DNA from: Aromatoleum petrolei
GTDB lineage: Bacteria; Pseudomonadota; Gammaproteobacteria; Burkholderiales; Rhodocyclaceae
Direction: 5' to 3'
DNA length: 64,000 bases
Assembly (NCBI RefSeq): GCF_017894385.1
Contig: NZ_CP059560.1
Coordinates: 434,001 to 498,000 of the forward strand
Shown: piece by piece, positions 1-7,473 of the stretch
Layout of the letters: every line of letters starts with the position of its first letter
Position numbering within the stretch: position 1 is the stretch's first letter
The notes under the pieces: generated by a model
Seen by the model: only the letters and a program-made list of their open reading frames with translations
Told to the model about the DNA's origin: nothing
Database searches by the model: none
Translations under genes and position numbers: made by a program

Positions 1-238
1 TCCAGTTCCCGCCACGCGCCCGCAGGGACTTCGAGAACACGAAGCCCGGCGCGTGCGCCACCGCTTGGCCGAATACGCCGTTGAGGTTGGGACCGACCGT
101 GTGCGGGGCACCCTTCTCAATCGGATGGCAGGCCACGCACTGGGCCAGCGGACCGGACGCGGTTTGTGCTGCGCTGGCCGAAAGGGCGGCGGCAGCGGAC
201 AGGGCAAGCCCTGCCCCGAGGGCAATCACAAGCTTCAT
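1..238 (-). CDS. Class I cytochrome c (3' end cut by window edge)
   Basis: The visible 79 residues begin with a clear Sec signal peptide (MKLVIALGAGLALSAAAA...) and contain the haem-binding motif CVACHP, followed by PHTVGPNLNGVFG, the usual segment after the haem site in small class I cytochromes c. The start at 238 has a GGGGA ribosome site just upstream. The gene lies 12 bp after the stop of the flavin amine oxidase and runs in the same direction, so the two are probably co-transcribed. A periplasmic cytochrome c next to an exported flavin amine oxidase suggests it takes electrons from that enzyme, as is known for the nicotine oxidoreductase NicA2 and its cytochrome partner. The partner role here is inference. 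The C-terminus and axial Met lie outside the window. Confidence 0.85.
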   Translation of the reverse strand, partial: MKLVIALGAGLALSAAAALSASAAQTASGPLAQCVACHPIEKGAPHTVGPNLNGVFGQAVAHAPGFVFSKSLRARGGNW

Positions 239-250
239 CGCACCGTCCCC

Positions 251-1720
251 TTATGCTTTCTGGCGCAGCGCGCCGGACACCGCCTGCGCGACCTGCAGAC
301 CGGATTCGATTGCGCCATCGATGAAGCCGCGCCAGCCCGCGGCGATGTCTGCCCCAGCGAAGAACAAGCGTCCTTCGGGCGAGCGCAGATCCCGCACATA
401 ACGGCTGAACTGTCTGGGCCGGTAGGTGCACCAGGTGCCGAGCGAGTACGGATCGAGATGCCAGTCGTAGGCGAGCACCTCGGTCACGCTCACATGCGGC
501 AGGAATTTGCGGATGAAGGGCTCGACCGACTTCGGGTTGTGCACGTCGAAGCCTTCGAAATCGGGCACGCCGAATCCGATCAGCGTTCCACCGTCAGCGC
601 CCGGATGGTCCGTGAAGATCAGGTTCAAGGGTTCGGATTCGGGCGCATACATCATGACGGAGCCGAGTTCGCCCTTGACCTTCATGTACACCTTGTGACC
701 GGCGCCGGCGTGGTGCTCGCGCGCCATCGCCTGCTTGCCCGGCAACAGCGCAGGCTGGAATTCGATCGCGCCCGTGGTGTTGACGGGAATCGCCATGACG
801 ACGTACCGCGCCTCGATCCGCTCGTCGGCCTCCGTGGTGATGACGACGCCGGCGGCCGACTGTTTGATCGACGATACGGCCGTCGACAGGCGCACCTCGA
901 AGCCGCCGTCGCCGACCATGCGATCGATCAGCGAGGAAGTGCCGCCCTTCAGCTTGTAATGCGCGCAGGCATCGAAGAGGCGCAACACGTCACGGTCGGC
1001 CAGCGTCCACCAGCGCAACATCTCGGTGAACGCGCCGTCACCGGTGCGGTTGTGGCAATTGGTCGCCATCAGGCCGGCGAGCAGATCGCGCTGGACAGGC
1101 GGAAGGTTCAGCTGCCGGATGCGATCCGCAATGGACAGTTCATCGAGCATCGCACCATCGTCCGGCAGGAAGGGCAGATAGGGCCGCGGGAAGACCTTCT
1201 CGGAGCCCTCGTGGAAGCGATTGCTCGCATCGATCAGCAATTTCATGCTGTCCTCGATGGGCACTTCCTGCACCTTCCCCTCCGACAACCACATCACGCG
1301 CTCGGGCGCCGACGCGCCGATGGTTTCCTCGAGGTCCAGGCCGTAACGCATGATCTCAGCCCACACGTGGGGCTGGGACCAGTGAACCCAGGTACCTCCC
1401 AGCTCGACCTTCTTGTCACCGAACTGCGTATAGAAGGTCCGGCCTCCGAGTCGATTGCGCGCTTCGAGCAACAGCACGCGCGCCCCCGCATGCGCCAGCT
1501 CGCGTGCAGCCGTGACGCCGGCAAAGCCGCCGCCCACGACCACGACGTCAGGCTTTTTCATGGCGCCTGACCTCGCCGCCGCGTTTACGTCGATAGACAG
1601 GGCTGAACCCGCTGCCGCGGCCCCTGCCAGCCGCAGGAAATTGCGCCGGGATGCTCTTGCCGAATCCGACAGCTCGTGCGGGGCATTAGCCGACGAGCCA
1701 TCCGAAGATGGTTTTTGCAT
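251..1720 (-). CDS. Tat-exported flavin monoamine oxidase / amine dehydrogenase
   Basis: 489 residues. The N-terminus has a twin-arginine signal (SRRNFLRLAGAAAAG), so the folded flavoprotein is probably exported. The FAD dinucleotide-binding motif VVVVGGGFAGVTAARELA is followed by LLLEARNRLGGRTF and ELGGTWVHW, the hallmark of the flavin amine oxidase family (PF01593). The C-terminal FAD segment GRLFFAGADIAAGWRGFIDGAIESG is present. Members oxidise primary to tertiary amines to imines; the substrate cannot be read from sequence. A GGAGGAGA ribosome site supports the start at 1720. The cytochrome c gene follows at 12 bp, which favours dehydrogenase over true oxidase activity. An AraC-type regulator lies upstream in the same direction, with two perfect palindromes between them. 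Confidence 0.88.
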   Translation of the reverse strand: MQKPSSDGSSANAPHELSDSARASRRNFLRLAGAAAAGSALSIDVNAAARSGAMKKPDVVVVGGGFAGVTAARELAHAGARVLLLEARNRLGGRTFYTQFGDKKVELGGTWVHWSQPHVWAEIMRYGLDLEETIGASAPERVMWLSEGKVQEVPIEDSMKLLIDASNRFHEGSEKVFPRPYLPFLPDDGAMLDELSIADRIRQLNLPPVQRDLLAGLMATNCHNRTGDGAFTEMLRWWTLADRDVLRLFDACAHYKLKGGTSSLIDRMVGDGGFEVRLSTAVSSIKQSAAGVVITTEADERIEARYVVMAIPVNTTGAIEFQPALLPGKQAMAREHHAGAGHKVYMKVKGELGSVMMYAPESEPLNLIFTDHPGADGGTLIGFGVPDFEGFDVHNPKSVEPFIRKFLPHVSVTEVLAYDWHLDPYSLGTWCTYRPRQFSRYVRDLRSPEGRLFFAGADIAAGWRGFIDGAIESGLQVAQAVSGALRQKA

Positions 1721-1784
1721 GGTTCCTAGTCTCCTCCGTCGAGGCCGGTTGCTTGGTTGGCAACGGCCTGCGTTGTTTGTTTCG

Positions 1785-1803
1785 CTCGAACCTCAGGTTC
1801 GAG
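1785..1803. promoter_or_regulatory. 19-bp perfect palindrome upstream of the amine oxidase gene
   Basis: CTCGAACCT-C-AGGTTCGAG: two 9-bp arms around one base, about 65 bp upstream of the amine oxidase start. No T-run follows on either strand, so a regulator-binding site is more likely than a terminator. The binding protein is unknown. Confidence 0.5.
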
Positions 1804-1852
1804 TCGTGGAGGTGAGACTAGTGAAGAAGACCGACGGGGCGGTATCCGCTTT

Positions 1853-1871
1853 CAGCACGAAATTCGTGCTG
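1853..1871. promoter_or_regulatory. Second 19-bp palindrome in the same intergenic region
   Basis: CAGCACGAA-A-TTCGTGCTG has the same 9-1-9 geometry as the site 50 bp away but an unrelated sequence. It lies just past the 3' end of the AraC-type gene. It lacks a U-tract on either strand, so it could be an operator or a weak hairpin terminator. Confidence 0.4.
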
Positions 1872-1901
1872 CGGTGCAGTGTCGATCGACCCGGCGGACT
1901 C

Positions 1902-2861
1902 TCAGCTTTCCGGCGTATTCAATTGGGAGCCCTGCTTCCGCGTTTCCGAAGGCAGTTCCCCGAACAGGCCCCGGTAGTACTCTGCGAATCGCGGCAGATG
2001 CCAGAAACCCCATCGGGCAGCGATCCCGGCAATCGACTCTACAGGATTCGACGCAAGTCGCCGGATCTCGCGACGTACTGCATTCAGGCGAACGTTACGA
2101 AGGAATTGCACCGCCCCCATCCCCGTGAGCTCTTCGAACGCATATTGCAGGGAGCGGCGGGAGATTCGGTAGAAGCGGCATAGGTCTCCGATATTGAGCT
2201 GATCTTCGGGGTGGGCCAGCGCGTGTTCGCGAATAGTGCGGACGATCCAGGCCTTTGCGCTCGGGTGCAGGTTCCACGACGTTCGCTTCGCATTGACGTC
2301 GAACGCTTCGAGAGCCAGTGTGAGCACGCAGTCGCGCATCGCTTTCCGGCTCGCATCGATTTTCAGCAACTCCGGATGGAGGTGGACGGCCCGGACTATC
2401 TCCGCGAGCCCCCTGCGGAGCTTTGCCGCCTGAAGTGGATGCTGTCGCACCAAGGGCTGTCGGAAAATCCGGTCAGCCAATTGAAGGGATTCCCCTGCAG
2501 CAAACTCAGCGAGGAGTGTTTCGCCAATTGTCGCCGACACAATGTCCATCCTGCCCCGACAATAAATCTCGAACTCCTTGCCGGCCGGCAAGAATGAGAC
2601 CGCGCCGTCGTCAAGCGGGACTCCGCAATAGATCCCCGCCGCCCCCGAAGCGACCGGAACGCCGAGTGACACCATTCCCTCGACGTTACTCCCCGCGGTC
2701 CATATCGCCTGACTCCCGACTTCCCAAAGAATCTCGAGGCGCTCGTCAATCCAGATCTCGCGGATGCTCCCGTTGAAGACACCTGGCGAAAGTTGCTCGT
2801 AAACGGCGTCCCACGCGGCCAACTCGTTGCCAAGTTCAGACACATCGTCGACGCGAGTCAT
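1902..2861 (-). CDS. AraC-family transcriptional regulator
   Basis: About 319 residues from the chosen start. The C-terminal third carries a double helix-turn-helix (LNIGDLCRFYRISRRSLQYAFEELTGMGAVQFLRNVRLNAVRREI ... VESIAGIAARWGFWHLPRFAEYYRGLFGELPSETRK), the standard AraC/XylS DNA-binding domain. The N-terminal region is typical of the larger regulators of this family such as EutR. I chose the ATG at 2861 because AGGAG lies 9 bases upstream; an ATG at 2870 and an upstream in-frame ATG are possible. It is in the same direction as the amine oxidase gene 180 bp downstream and probably activates it in response to an amine (inference from context). Confidence 0.8.
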   Translation of the reverse strand: MTRVDDVSELGNELAAWDAVYEQLSPGVFNGSIREIWIDERLEILWEVGSQAIWTAGSNVEGMVSLGVPVASGAAGIYCGVPLDDGAVSFLPAGKEFEIYCRGRMDIVSATIGETLLAEFAAGESLQLADRIFRQPLVRQHPLQAAKLRRGLAEIVRAVHLHPELLKIDASRKAMRDCVLTLALEAFDVNAKRTSWNLHPSAKAWIVRTIREHALAHPEDQLNIGDLCRFYRISRRSLQYAFEELTGMGAVQFLRNVRLNAVRREIRRLASNPVESIAGIAARWGFWHLPRFAEYYRGLFGELPSETRKQGSQLNTPES

Positions 2862-3055
2862 GGCTGCCATCTCCTGACCTCGCGGATCAGCCATTGGCGA
2901 AATGGATGTCGGATTGTTGATAGCCATGGGCAAGGGGGTAAGGATCTGGCAGTTCCATGATAGGAGACGCCAGCAAAGTAGCACACAGGTAGATGCCGTG
3001 CAGGATTCGCATTCTCCGTGTCAAGGGACACCGAAATTTACTCTTCAGGACCTGA

Positions 3056-3298
3056 ACTTCCATACTGTCGGGCTTTGGAAGCTTTCAATTACGTGAAAAG
3101 CGCGCACGTCCCGGACGAAATCCGAAAACGGGCGAAACCGCGCTCATCAGCGCGCGCCGCGTGGTGGTGTTTCACCCCAGTAACAAGCTCAAACTTGCGG
3201 TTGCCCCACGCAATCGGTCGTCGGGGGCCACCGGTACGGCGACCGCACCGAGTGGTGCAATGCGGAGTCCTTTGCGTGAGATCGAGGAGTTCATGTAA
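3056..3298 (+). pseudogene. 5'-truncated HU/IHF-family DNA-binding protein relic
   Basis: Translation on the plus strand from 3056 gives [38 protein letters not shown] and SNKLKLAV, the beta-arm and C-terminal half of the HU/IHF family, including the arm motif RPGRNPKTG. It ends with a roughly 33-residue extension and stops at TAA 3296-3298. An in-frame TGA at 3053-3055 and the lack of an in-frame start show that the N-terminal helices are gone. The relic lies about 150 bp before the IS110-leader-like element and may have been cut by past transposition. The family match is by eye but the motif is distinctive. Confidence 0.7.
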
Positions 3299-3445
3299 GT
3301 CGCCAGCGAAGTGAGGACCAGTAGCCGCGAACCGCAACAGAGAACCCCTTTGACCCTTGATCCAAAGACCGCCCGCGCACTGCGTCCCGCCGTTGAGTTT
3401 CACAAGGAAGGCGGCGGTTTCAACCCGCGCCCCCTTCAACGGTTT

Positions 3446-3550
3446 TGAATCAATGGGATGGACGCCCCCACCCGAGTAGGCATCGATGTGCCAGAGTGGA
3501 AGCGCTGATCAACCACTCGAAACGAAGGAGGCGTCCATCCCATTGATTCA
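3446..3550. mobile_element. 105-bp element with 21-bp perfect inverted ends, related to an IS110 leader
   Basis: Bases 3446-3466 and 3530-3550 are perfect 21-bp inverted repeats containing GGGATGGACGCC. The interior (about 3461-3536) matches the non-coding leader of the IS110-type transposase at 27607-27693 in reverse orientation: the blocks gggatggacgcccccaccc, gtgccagagtgg and caaccactcga occur in the same order. The coding part is missing. The right end abuts the 3' end of the lysR gene. It looks like a MITE-like derivative of an IS110 element. Confidence 0.55.
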
Positions 3551-3555
3551 GCCCC

Positions 3556-4443
3556 TCACGGGGTGCCGCTCTTGAGTAACTCAAAGAATGCGTTCGCCGC
3601 AGGCGATAGGGTGCTGTTCTTGCGACGAAGCAGAGTGATTCTTCTTTTCACAACCGGGCTGACCAATGGAATCCGGCAGACGCCCGGCCGGGCCCCCTCC
3701 TCGAGCGTCGATGCAGGAAGAATGGCCGTCCCGACACCCGCGGCGACGAGACTGATGGCCGTGGCGTGGTGTTGAACTTCGTAGGCCCCGCTGAGGCTGA
3801 TTCCGCGCTTCGCCAGTTGGTAGTCCATGAAAACCCGTGTGGCAGTCATGCTACTGACGACCACCAGCTCGGTTTCGCGCATATCTGACCAGGTAACCGC
3901 TTCTCGATGACTGAGGGGATGTTCCTCGCGGCAAAAGAACATCAGCGGGTCTTCCAGGAGCGGCGTTTCGAGAAGCTCCGGATGGCGCTCTGTCGGGATT
4001 CCGATTCCGAGTTCGGCTTGACCGTGGAGCACAGCGTCGCGGACTTCGAAAGCGGTCGTGTCGATCAAACGCACCCTGTTGCCCGGATGGGATTCCCGGT
4101 AGCGCCGGATCGCCGCCGGCAGGACGTGTGAGGCCATGGTGGGCACGCAGGCGAGGGTGAAGCTCCCGCGGGCATTTTTCGACATGTCCTTCAGTCGGCC
4201 GACAGCAAGCGTCATCTCCCCCACGATGGCCTTGGCTTGGGGAAGAAACTCGCGCCCGACGGCCGTGAGCTCGACGTAGCGCGTCGTGCGGTCGAGGAGC
4301 CGCAATCCGAGGTAGCTCTCGAGTTTCTGCACGCGGCGTGTCAGCGCCGTCTGCGTGACATGGAGGTGCTCCGCGGCCTTGCTGAATCCGCCCAGTTCGG
4401 CAATCACCACGAACGCCTGGATGCCGTCGAAATCGATCTTCAT
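3556..4443 (-). CDS. LysR-family regulator (divergent from the aconitate cluster)
   Basis: 295 residues. The N-terminal winged helix-turn-helix reads IDFDGIQAFVVIAELGGFSKAAEHLHVTQTALTRRVQKLESYLG, followed by a LysR substrate-binding domain (LACVPTMASHVLPAAIRRYRESHPGNRVRL...). Start at 4443 is set by GAGGA 6 bases upstream. The gene is transcribed away from prpF-like 1 across a 147-bp gap that holds the TTGCATTTCAG motif, the usual arrangement for a LysR protein controlling its divergent operon. The stop codon lies within 10 bp of the IS110-leader-like element, so the last residues could have been altered, although the length is normal. Confidence 0.85.
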   Translation of the reverse strand: MKIDFDGIQAFVVIAELGGFSKAAEHLHVTQTALTRRVQKLESYLGLRLLDRTTRYVELTAVGREFLPQAKAIVGEMTLAVGRLKDMSKNARGSFTLACVPTMASHVLPAAIRRYRESHPGNRVRLIDTTAFEVRDAVLHGQAELGIGIPTERHPELLETPLLEDPLMFFCREEHPLSHREAVTWSDMRETELVVVSSMTATRVFMDYQLAKRGISLSGAYEVQHHATAISLVAAGVGTAILPASTLEEGARPGVCRIPLVSPVVKRRITLLRRKNSTLSPAANAFFELLKSGTP

Positions 4444-4513
4444 CTTGTGTCCTCGCACTCAAGCAGGGCGGCAGGATTCGGCTATGCTCAAATCGCAATA
4501 AAACCGACATCCG

Positions 4514-4524
4514 TTGCATTTCAG
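4514..4524 (+). promoter_or_regulatory. TTGCATTTCAG motif, putative operator upstream of prpF-like 1
   Basis: The 11-mer TTGCATTTCAG recurs exactly upstream of prpF-like 2 (19318-19328), and its first nine bases recur upstream of the porin gene (20587-20595). All three are on the same strand and precede transcription units of the proposed pathway. Confidence 0.4.
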
Positions 4525-4590
4525 TAATCACTCCAGCGTGACTAACATTGCCTCACAAAACAGCAGAACGTGCAATAAGGAGACAGGCAA

Positions 4591-5670
4591 GTGGATCACA
4601 TTCCGTGTGTGCTGATGCGAGGCGGATCGTCGAAGGGGTTGTTCTTCCTCGCGGAGAGCCTGCCCGACGACACGACCGCCCGCGATCGCCTTCTGCTCGC
4701 AGCGATGGGGTCCCCTGATCTTCGGCAGATCGATGGCATGGGCGGCGGAAACGATCTGAGCAGCAAGGTCGTGATCGTGGCGCCGTCGCGCCGGCCCGAT
4801 GTCGATGTGGAGTATCTCTTCGCACAAGTCTCGGTCGCCCGGGATCTGGTGGATGTGCTGCCCAACAGCGGCAACATGCTCGCGGCGGTGGGGCCGTTTG
4901 CACTCGAACGCGGTCTGGTCAAGGCGTCCAGCCCGGTCACGCGCGTTCGCATCCTGAATATCAATAGCGGCAAGCAAGTCGAGGCGATCGTGCAGACGCC
5001 CGGTGGAAAAGTGACCTACGAGGGGAGCTTTCATCTCGACGGCGTGCCGGGCACCAGCGCACCCGTGACCCTCAATTTTCTCGATCCGGCGGGGACGCGG
5101 ACCGGGCGCCTGCTCCCGACCGGAAATGCCCAGGATGTCATCGATGGGCTTCCCGTTACCTGCATGGATTTCGCGATTCCCATCGTTTTCGTGAAGGCGG
5201 TCTCTCTCGGCAAGACAGGGCACGAGTCGAAGGAAGAACTCGACAGCGACACCGACTTTCTTCAGCGCCTGGAGTCGCTTCGCGTTGCCGCCGCGGCCCT
5301 CATGAGGCTGGAGGTTTCACCCGATCGCGGGGTACCGAAGATCGCGATGATCGCGGCGCCGCGCAACGGTGGAAGCATTGCGTCGCGCTATTTCGTGCCC
5401 TCGAGCTGCCATCCGGTGCACGCGGCCACGGGCGCATTGGCACTGGCCGCTGCATGTCACACGCCGGACACCGTCGCCGAGGAACTCGCGGAGATCGACG
5501 AGAACACCCCATACCGCATCGTCATCGAGCACCCAAGCGGCCAGATGGCCTGTGACCTGCACATCGCACCGCATGCCATCCACGACGTGCCGGTCATCGA
5601 CTCCGCCTCGATCGTGACGTCTGCCCGACCACTGCTCAGTGGCGAGGTGTACGTGCGGACGGCGACCTGA
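4591..5670 (+). CDS. PrpF/GalD-family isomerase 1 (candidate aconitate or related tricarboxylate isomerase)
   Basis: 359 residues of the PrpF family (PF04303, DAP-epimerase fold). Visible motifs are PCVLMRGGSSKG near the N-terminus, MGSPDLRQIDGMGG, and LSSKV with the conserved lysine (Lys59). The family includes 2-methylaconitate isomerase PrpF, 4-oxalomesaconate tautomerase GalD and fungal aconitate delta-isomerase Adi1, all of which move a double bond in tri- or dicarboxylates. The usual NCGN motif is NSGN here (Ser93), so it differs from its paralogue at 19384. It opens the operon and is followed by dctP at 50 bp. Neighbouring tricarballylate and itaconate genes suggest a cis/trans-aconitate role; 4-oxalomesaconate is an alternative. 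Confidence 0.82.
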   Translation: MDHIPCVLMRGGSSKGLFFLAESLPDDTTARDRLLLAAMGSPDLRQIDGMGGGNDLSSKVVIVAPSRRPDVDVEYLFAQVSVARDLVDVLPNSGNMLAAVGPFALERGLVKASSPVTRVRILNINSGKQVEAIVQTPGGKVTYEGSFHLDGVPGTSAPVTLNFLDPAGTRTGRLLPTGNAQDVIDGLPVTCMDFAIPIVFVKAVSLGKTGHESKEELDSDTDFLQRLESLRVAAAALMRLEVSPDRGVPKIAMIAAPRNGGSIASRYFVPSSCHPVHAATGALALAAACHTPDTVAEELAEIDENTPYRIVIEHPSGQMACDLHIAPHAIHDVPVIDSASIVTSARPLLSGEVYVRTAT

Positions 5671-5720
5671 TTCATCACCGTAACCACAAAAGTTTCACGC
5701 TCACACCAAGGAGACCAAAC

Positions 5721-6722
5721 ATGAGAACCATCATTGCATTGACCGCTGCAGTCGGTATCGCCTTTTCCGGCGGGGCGTTCGCGCAGAGCCCGATCGTCAT
5801 CAAGTTCGCACACGTCGCAGCCGCCGACACGCCCAAGGGGCGCGCAGCCGAGCACTTCAAGAAGGTGGCCGAGGAACGCACGAAGGGCCGCGTGAAGGTC
5901 GAGATCTACGCGAACAGCACCTTGTACAAGGACAAGGAGGAGCTCGAAGCGCTGCAGATGGGGTCCGTGCATATGTTGGCGCCGGTTGCGGGCAAGTTCG
6001 GGCCTGCGGGCGTGAAGGAGTTCGAGGTCTTCGATCTCCCGTACATATTCCCGAATGACGCCGCACTGCACCGTATCACCCAGGGGCCGATCGGGGCGTC
6101 ACTGCTGAAGAAACTCGAGCCGCGCGGCTTCGTCGGGCTTTCGTACTGGGATGCAGGCTTCCGCGTCCTCAGTTCGAACAAGCCAATCAGCACGCCCGAC
6201 CAGGCCAAGGGGCAGAAGATCCGGATCAACTCATCGAAGGTGAATCAGTCGATCATGCGCTCGATTGGCGCACTGCCGCAGACGATGGCGTTCTCCGAGG
6301 TCTACCAGGCGCTCCAGACCGGAGTGGTCGACGGGGCCGACGGCAACCTCTCCAATCTTTACACGCAGAAGCAGTACGAGGTGCAGAAGTACCTGACGCT
6401 GACCAATCACACCTATAGCGGCTACGTGGTCGTCGCCAACAAGCCCTTCTGGGACAAGCTGCCCGAGGATATCCGCACGGAACTCGAGGCTGCAATCAAG
6501 GACGCGACCGAGTTCAATCGCAAGGTCGCCGTCGAGGACGATGCGAAGTCTCTGGCCGCGATCAAGGCCTCCGGCAAGACGGAAGTCCATGCGCTGTCCC
6601 CGCAGGAGAAGGACGCCTGGATGAAGGCCATGATGCCCGTTCAGGAAGAGATGGCCCCCCGCGTCGGGCGTGAGTTGATCGACGCGATCCGCAAGGAAAC
6701 CGCTACGGTCGCACAGAACTAA
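5721..6722 (+). CDS. dctP: TRAP transporter solute-binding protein
   Basis: 333 residues with a Sec signal peptide (MRTIIALTAAVGIAFSGGAFAQ) and a DctP-type fold (IVIKFAHVAAADTPKGRAAEHFKKVAEERTKGRVKVEIYANSTLYKDKEE). The conserved arginine segment AKGQKIRINSS and SEVYQALQTGVVDGADG are present; family members bind a ligand carboxylate with that arginine. The protein works in the periplasm and delivers substrate to DctQM encoded next. AAGGAGA precedes the start. Context predicts a di- or tricarboxylate such as aconitate, itaconate or tricarballylate. A hairpin in the 70-bp gap to dctQ could help keep dctP in excess. Confidence 0.9.
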   Translation: MRTIIALTAAVGIAFSGGAFAQSPIVIKFAHVAAADTPKGRAAEHFKKVAEERTKGRVKVEIYANSTLYKDKEELEALQMGSVHMLAPVAGKFGPAGVKEFEVFDLPYIFPNDAALHRITQGPIGASLLKKLEPRGFVGLSYWDAGFRVLSSNKPISTPDQAKGQKIRINSSKVNQSIMRSIGALPQTMAFSEVYQALQTGVVDGADGNLSNLYTQKQYEVQKYLTLTNHTYSGYVVVANKPFWDKLPEDIRTELEAAIKDATEFNRKVAVEDDAKSLAAIKASGKTEVHALSPQEKDAWMKAMMPVQEEMAPRVGRELIDAIRKETATVAQN

Positions 6723-6733
6723 GCATTCCCCCA

Positions 6734-6764
6734 CGGCAGGCCGGGCGCGATCGTCCGTCTGCCG
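6734..6764 (+). other. Intercistronic hairpin between dctP and dctQ
   Basis: CGGCAG (6734-6739) pairs with CTGCCG (6759-6764), with further G-C and G-U pairs inside. There is no U-tract. It probably stabilises the upstream message or causes partial termination. Confidence 0.3.
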
Positions 6765-6792
6765 CTCCCCCCAACTCCGCAAGGAGATCCCC

Positions 6793-7473
6793 ATGAAATT
6801 CCTCGATGCTCTGGAGGAATGGCTCGTCACGCTCCTGATTGGCGGCGCGACGGTCATTACCTTCGCTGCAGTGATCCATCGCTACGGCGCTGGACTCCCG
6901 ATTCCCGTCGTGCAGGACTGGCTCATCTCGATCAACATGAGCTGGGCGCAGGAGCTCACGATCATCATGTTCGTGTGGATGGCCAAGTTCGGCGCCGCCT
7001 ACGGCGTGCGTACCGGCATCCACGTCGGCGTCGATGTGCTGATCAACCGTCTGCCCGATCGCACGCGCGCCAAGTTCGTCATCTTCGGCCTGCTCGCCGG
7101 TGCGTTCTTCACCGGCATCATCGCAACGCTGGGCGGCCATTTCGTGTGGGAGAACGGTGCCCACTACGCGATCTTCAGCGCACTGGGCCTCGATACGGGC
7201 GAAGCGCTGGAGGGGCCGACGACGGTCGACCTCGAGTGGCCGACCTGGGTTGTCTATTCCGCGATCCCGCTCGGCAGCGCCCTGATGTGTTTCCGCTTCC
7301 TGCAGGTATGCGGGTCCTTCATGCGCACCGGCGAACTGCCGCATCACGACCACGGCCATGTCGAAGGCATGGACGAGGAGGTCGACGTCGGGCTCGACAT
7401 GCCCGACCCGAGCGACGTGTATCCGCGCGACCTCGGCAAGAAAATCCATGACAAGACCGGGGGTGTGCGATGA
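6793..7473 (+). CDS. dctQ: TRAP transporter small permease subunit
   Basis: 226 residues, an integral membrane protein with four hydrophobic segments (LVTLLIGGATVITFAAVIHR; SWAQELTIIMFVWMAKFGAA; FVIFGLLAGAFFTGIIATLGG; VVYSAIPLGSALMCFRFLQV). This is the DctQ pattern, including the conserved W-x-x-E of TM2. The acidic, His-rich C-terminal tail (about residues 175-226) is longer than in typical DctQ. GGAGATCC precedes the start. The stop overlaps the dctM start by 4 bp (ATGA), so the two subunits are translationally coupled. Confidence 0.9.
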   Translation: MKFLDALEEWLVTLLIGGATVITFAAVIHRYGAGLPIPVVQDWLISINMSWAQELTIIMFVWMAKFGAAYGVRTGIHVGVDVLINRLPDRTRAKFVIFGLLAGAFFTGIIATLGGHFVWENGAHYAIFSALGLDTGEALEGPTTVDLEWPTWVVYSAIPLGSALMCFRFLQVCGSFMRTGELPHHDHGHVEGMDEEVDVGLDMPDPSDVYPRDLGKKIHDKTGGVR

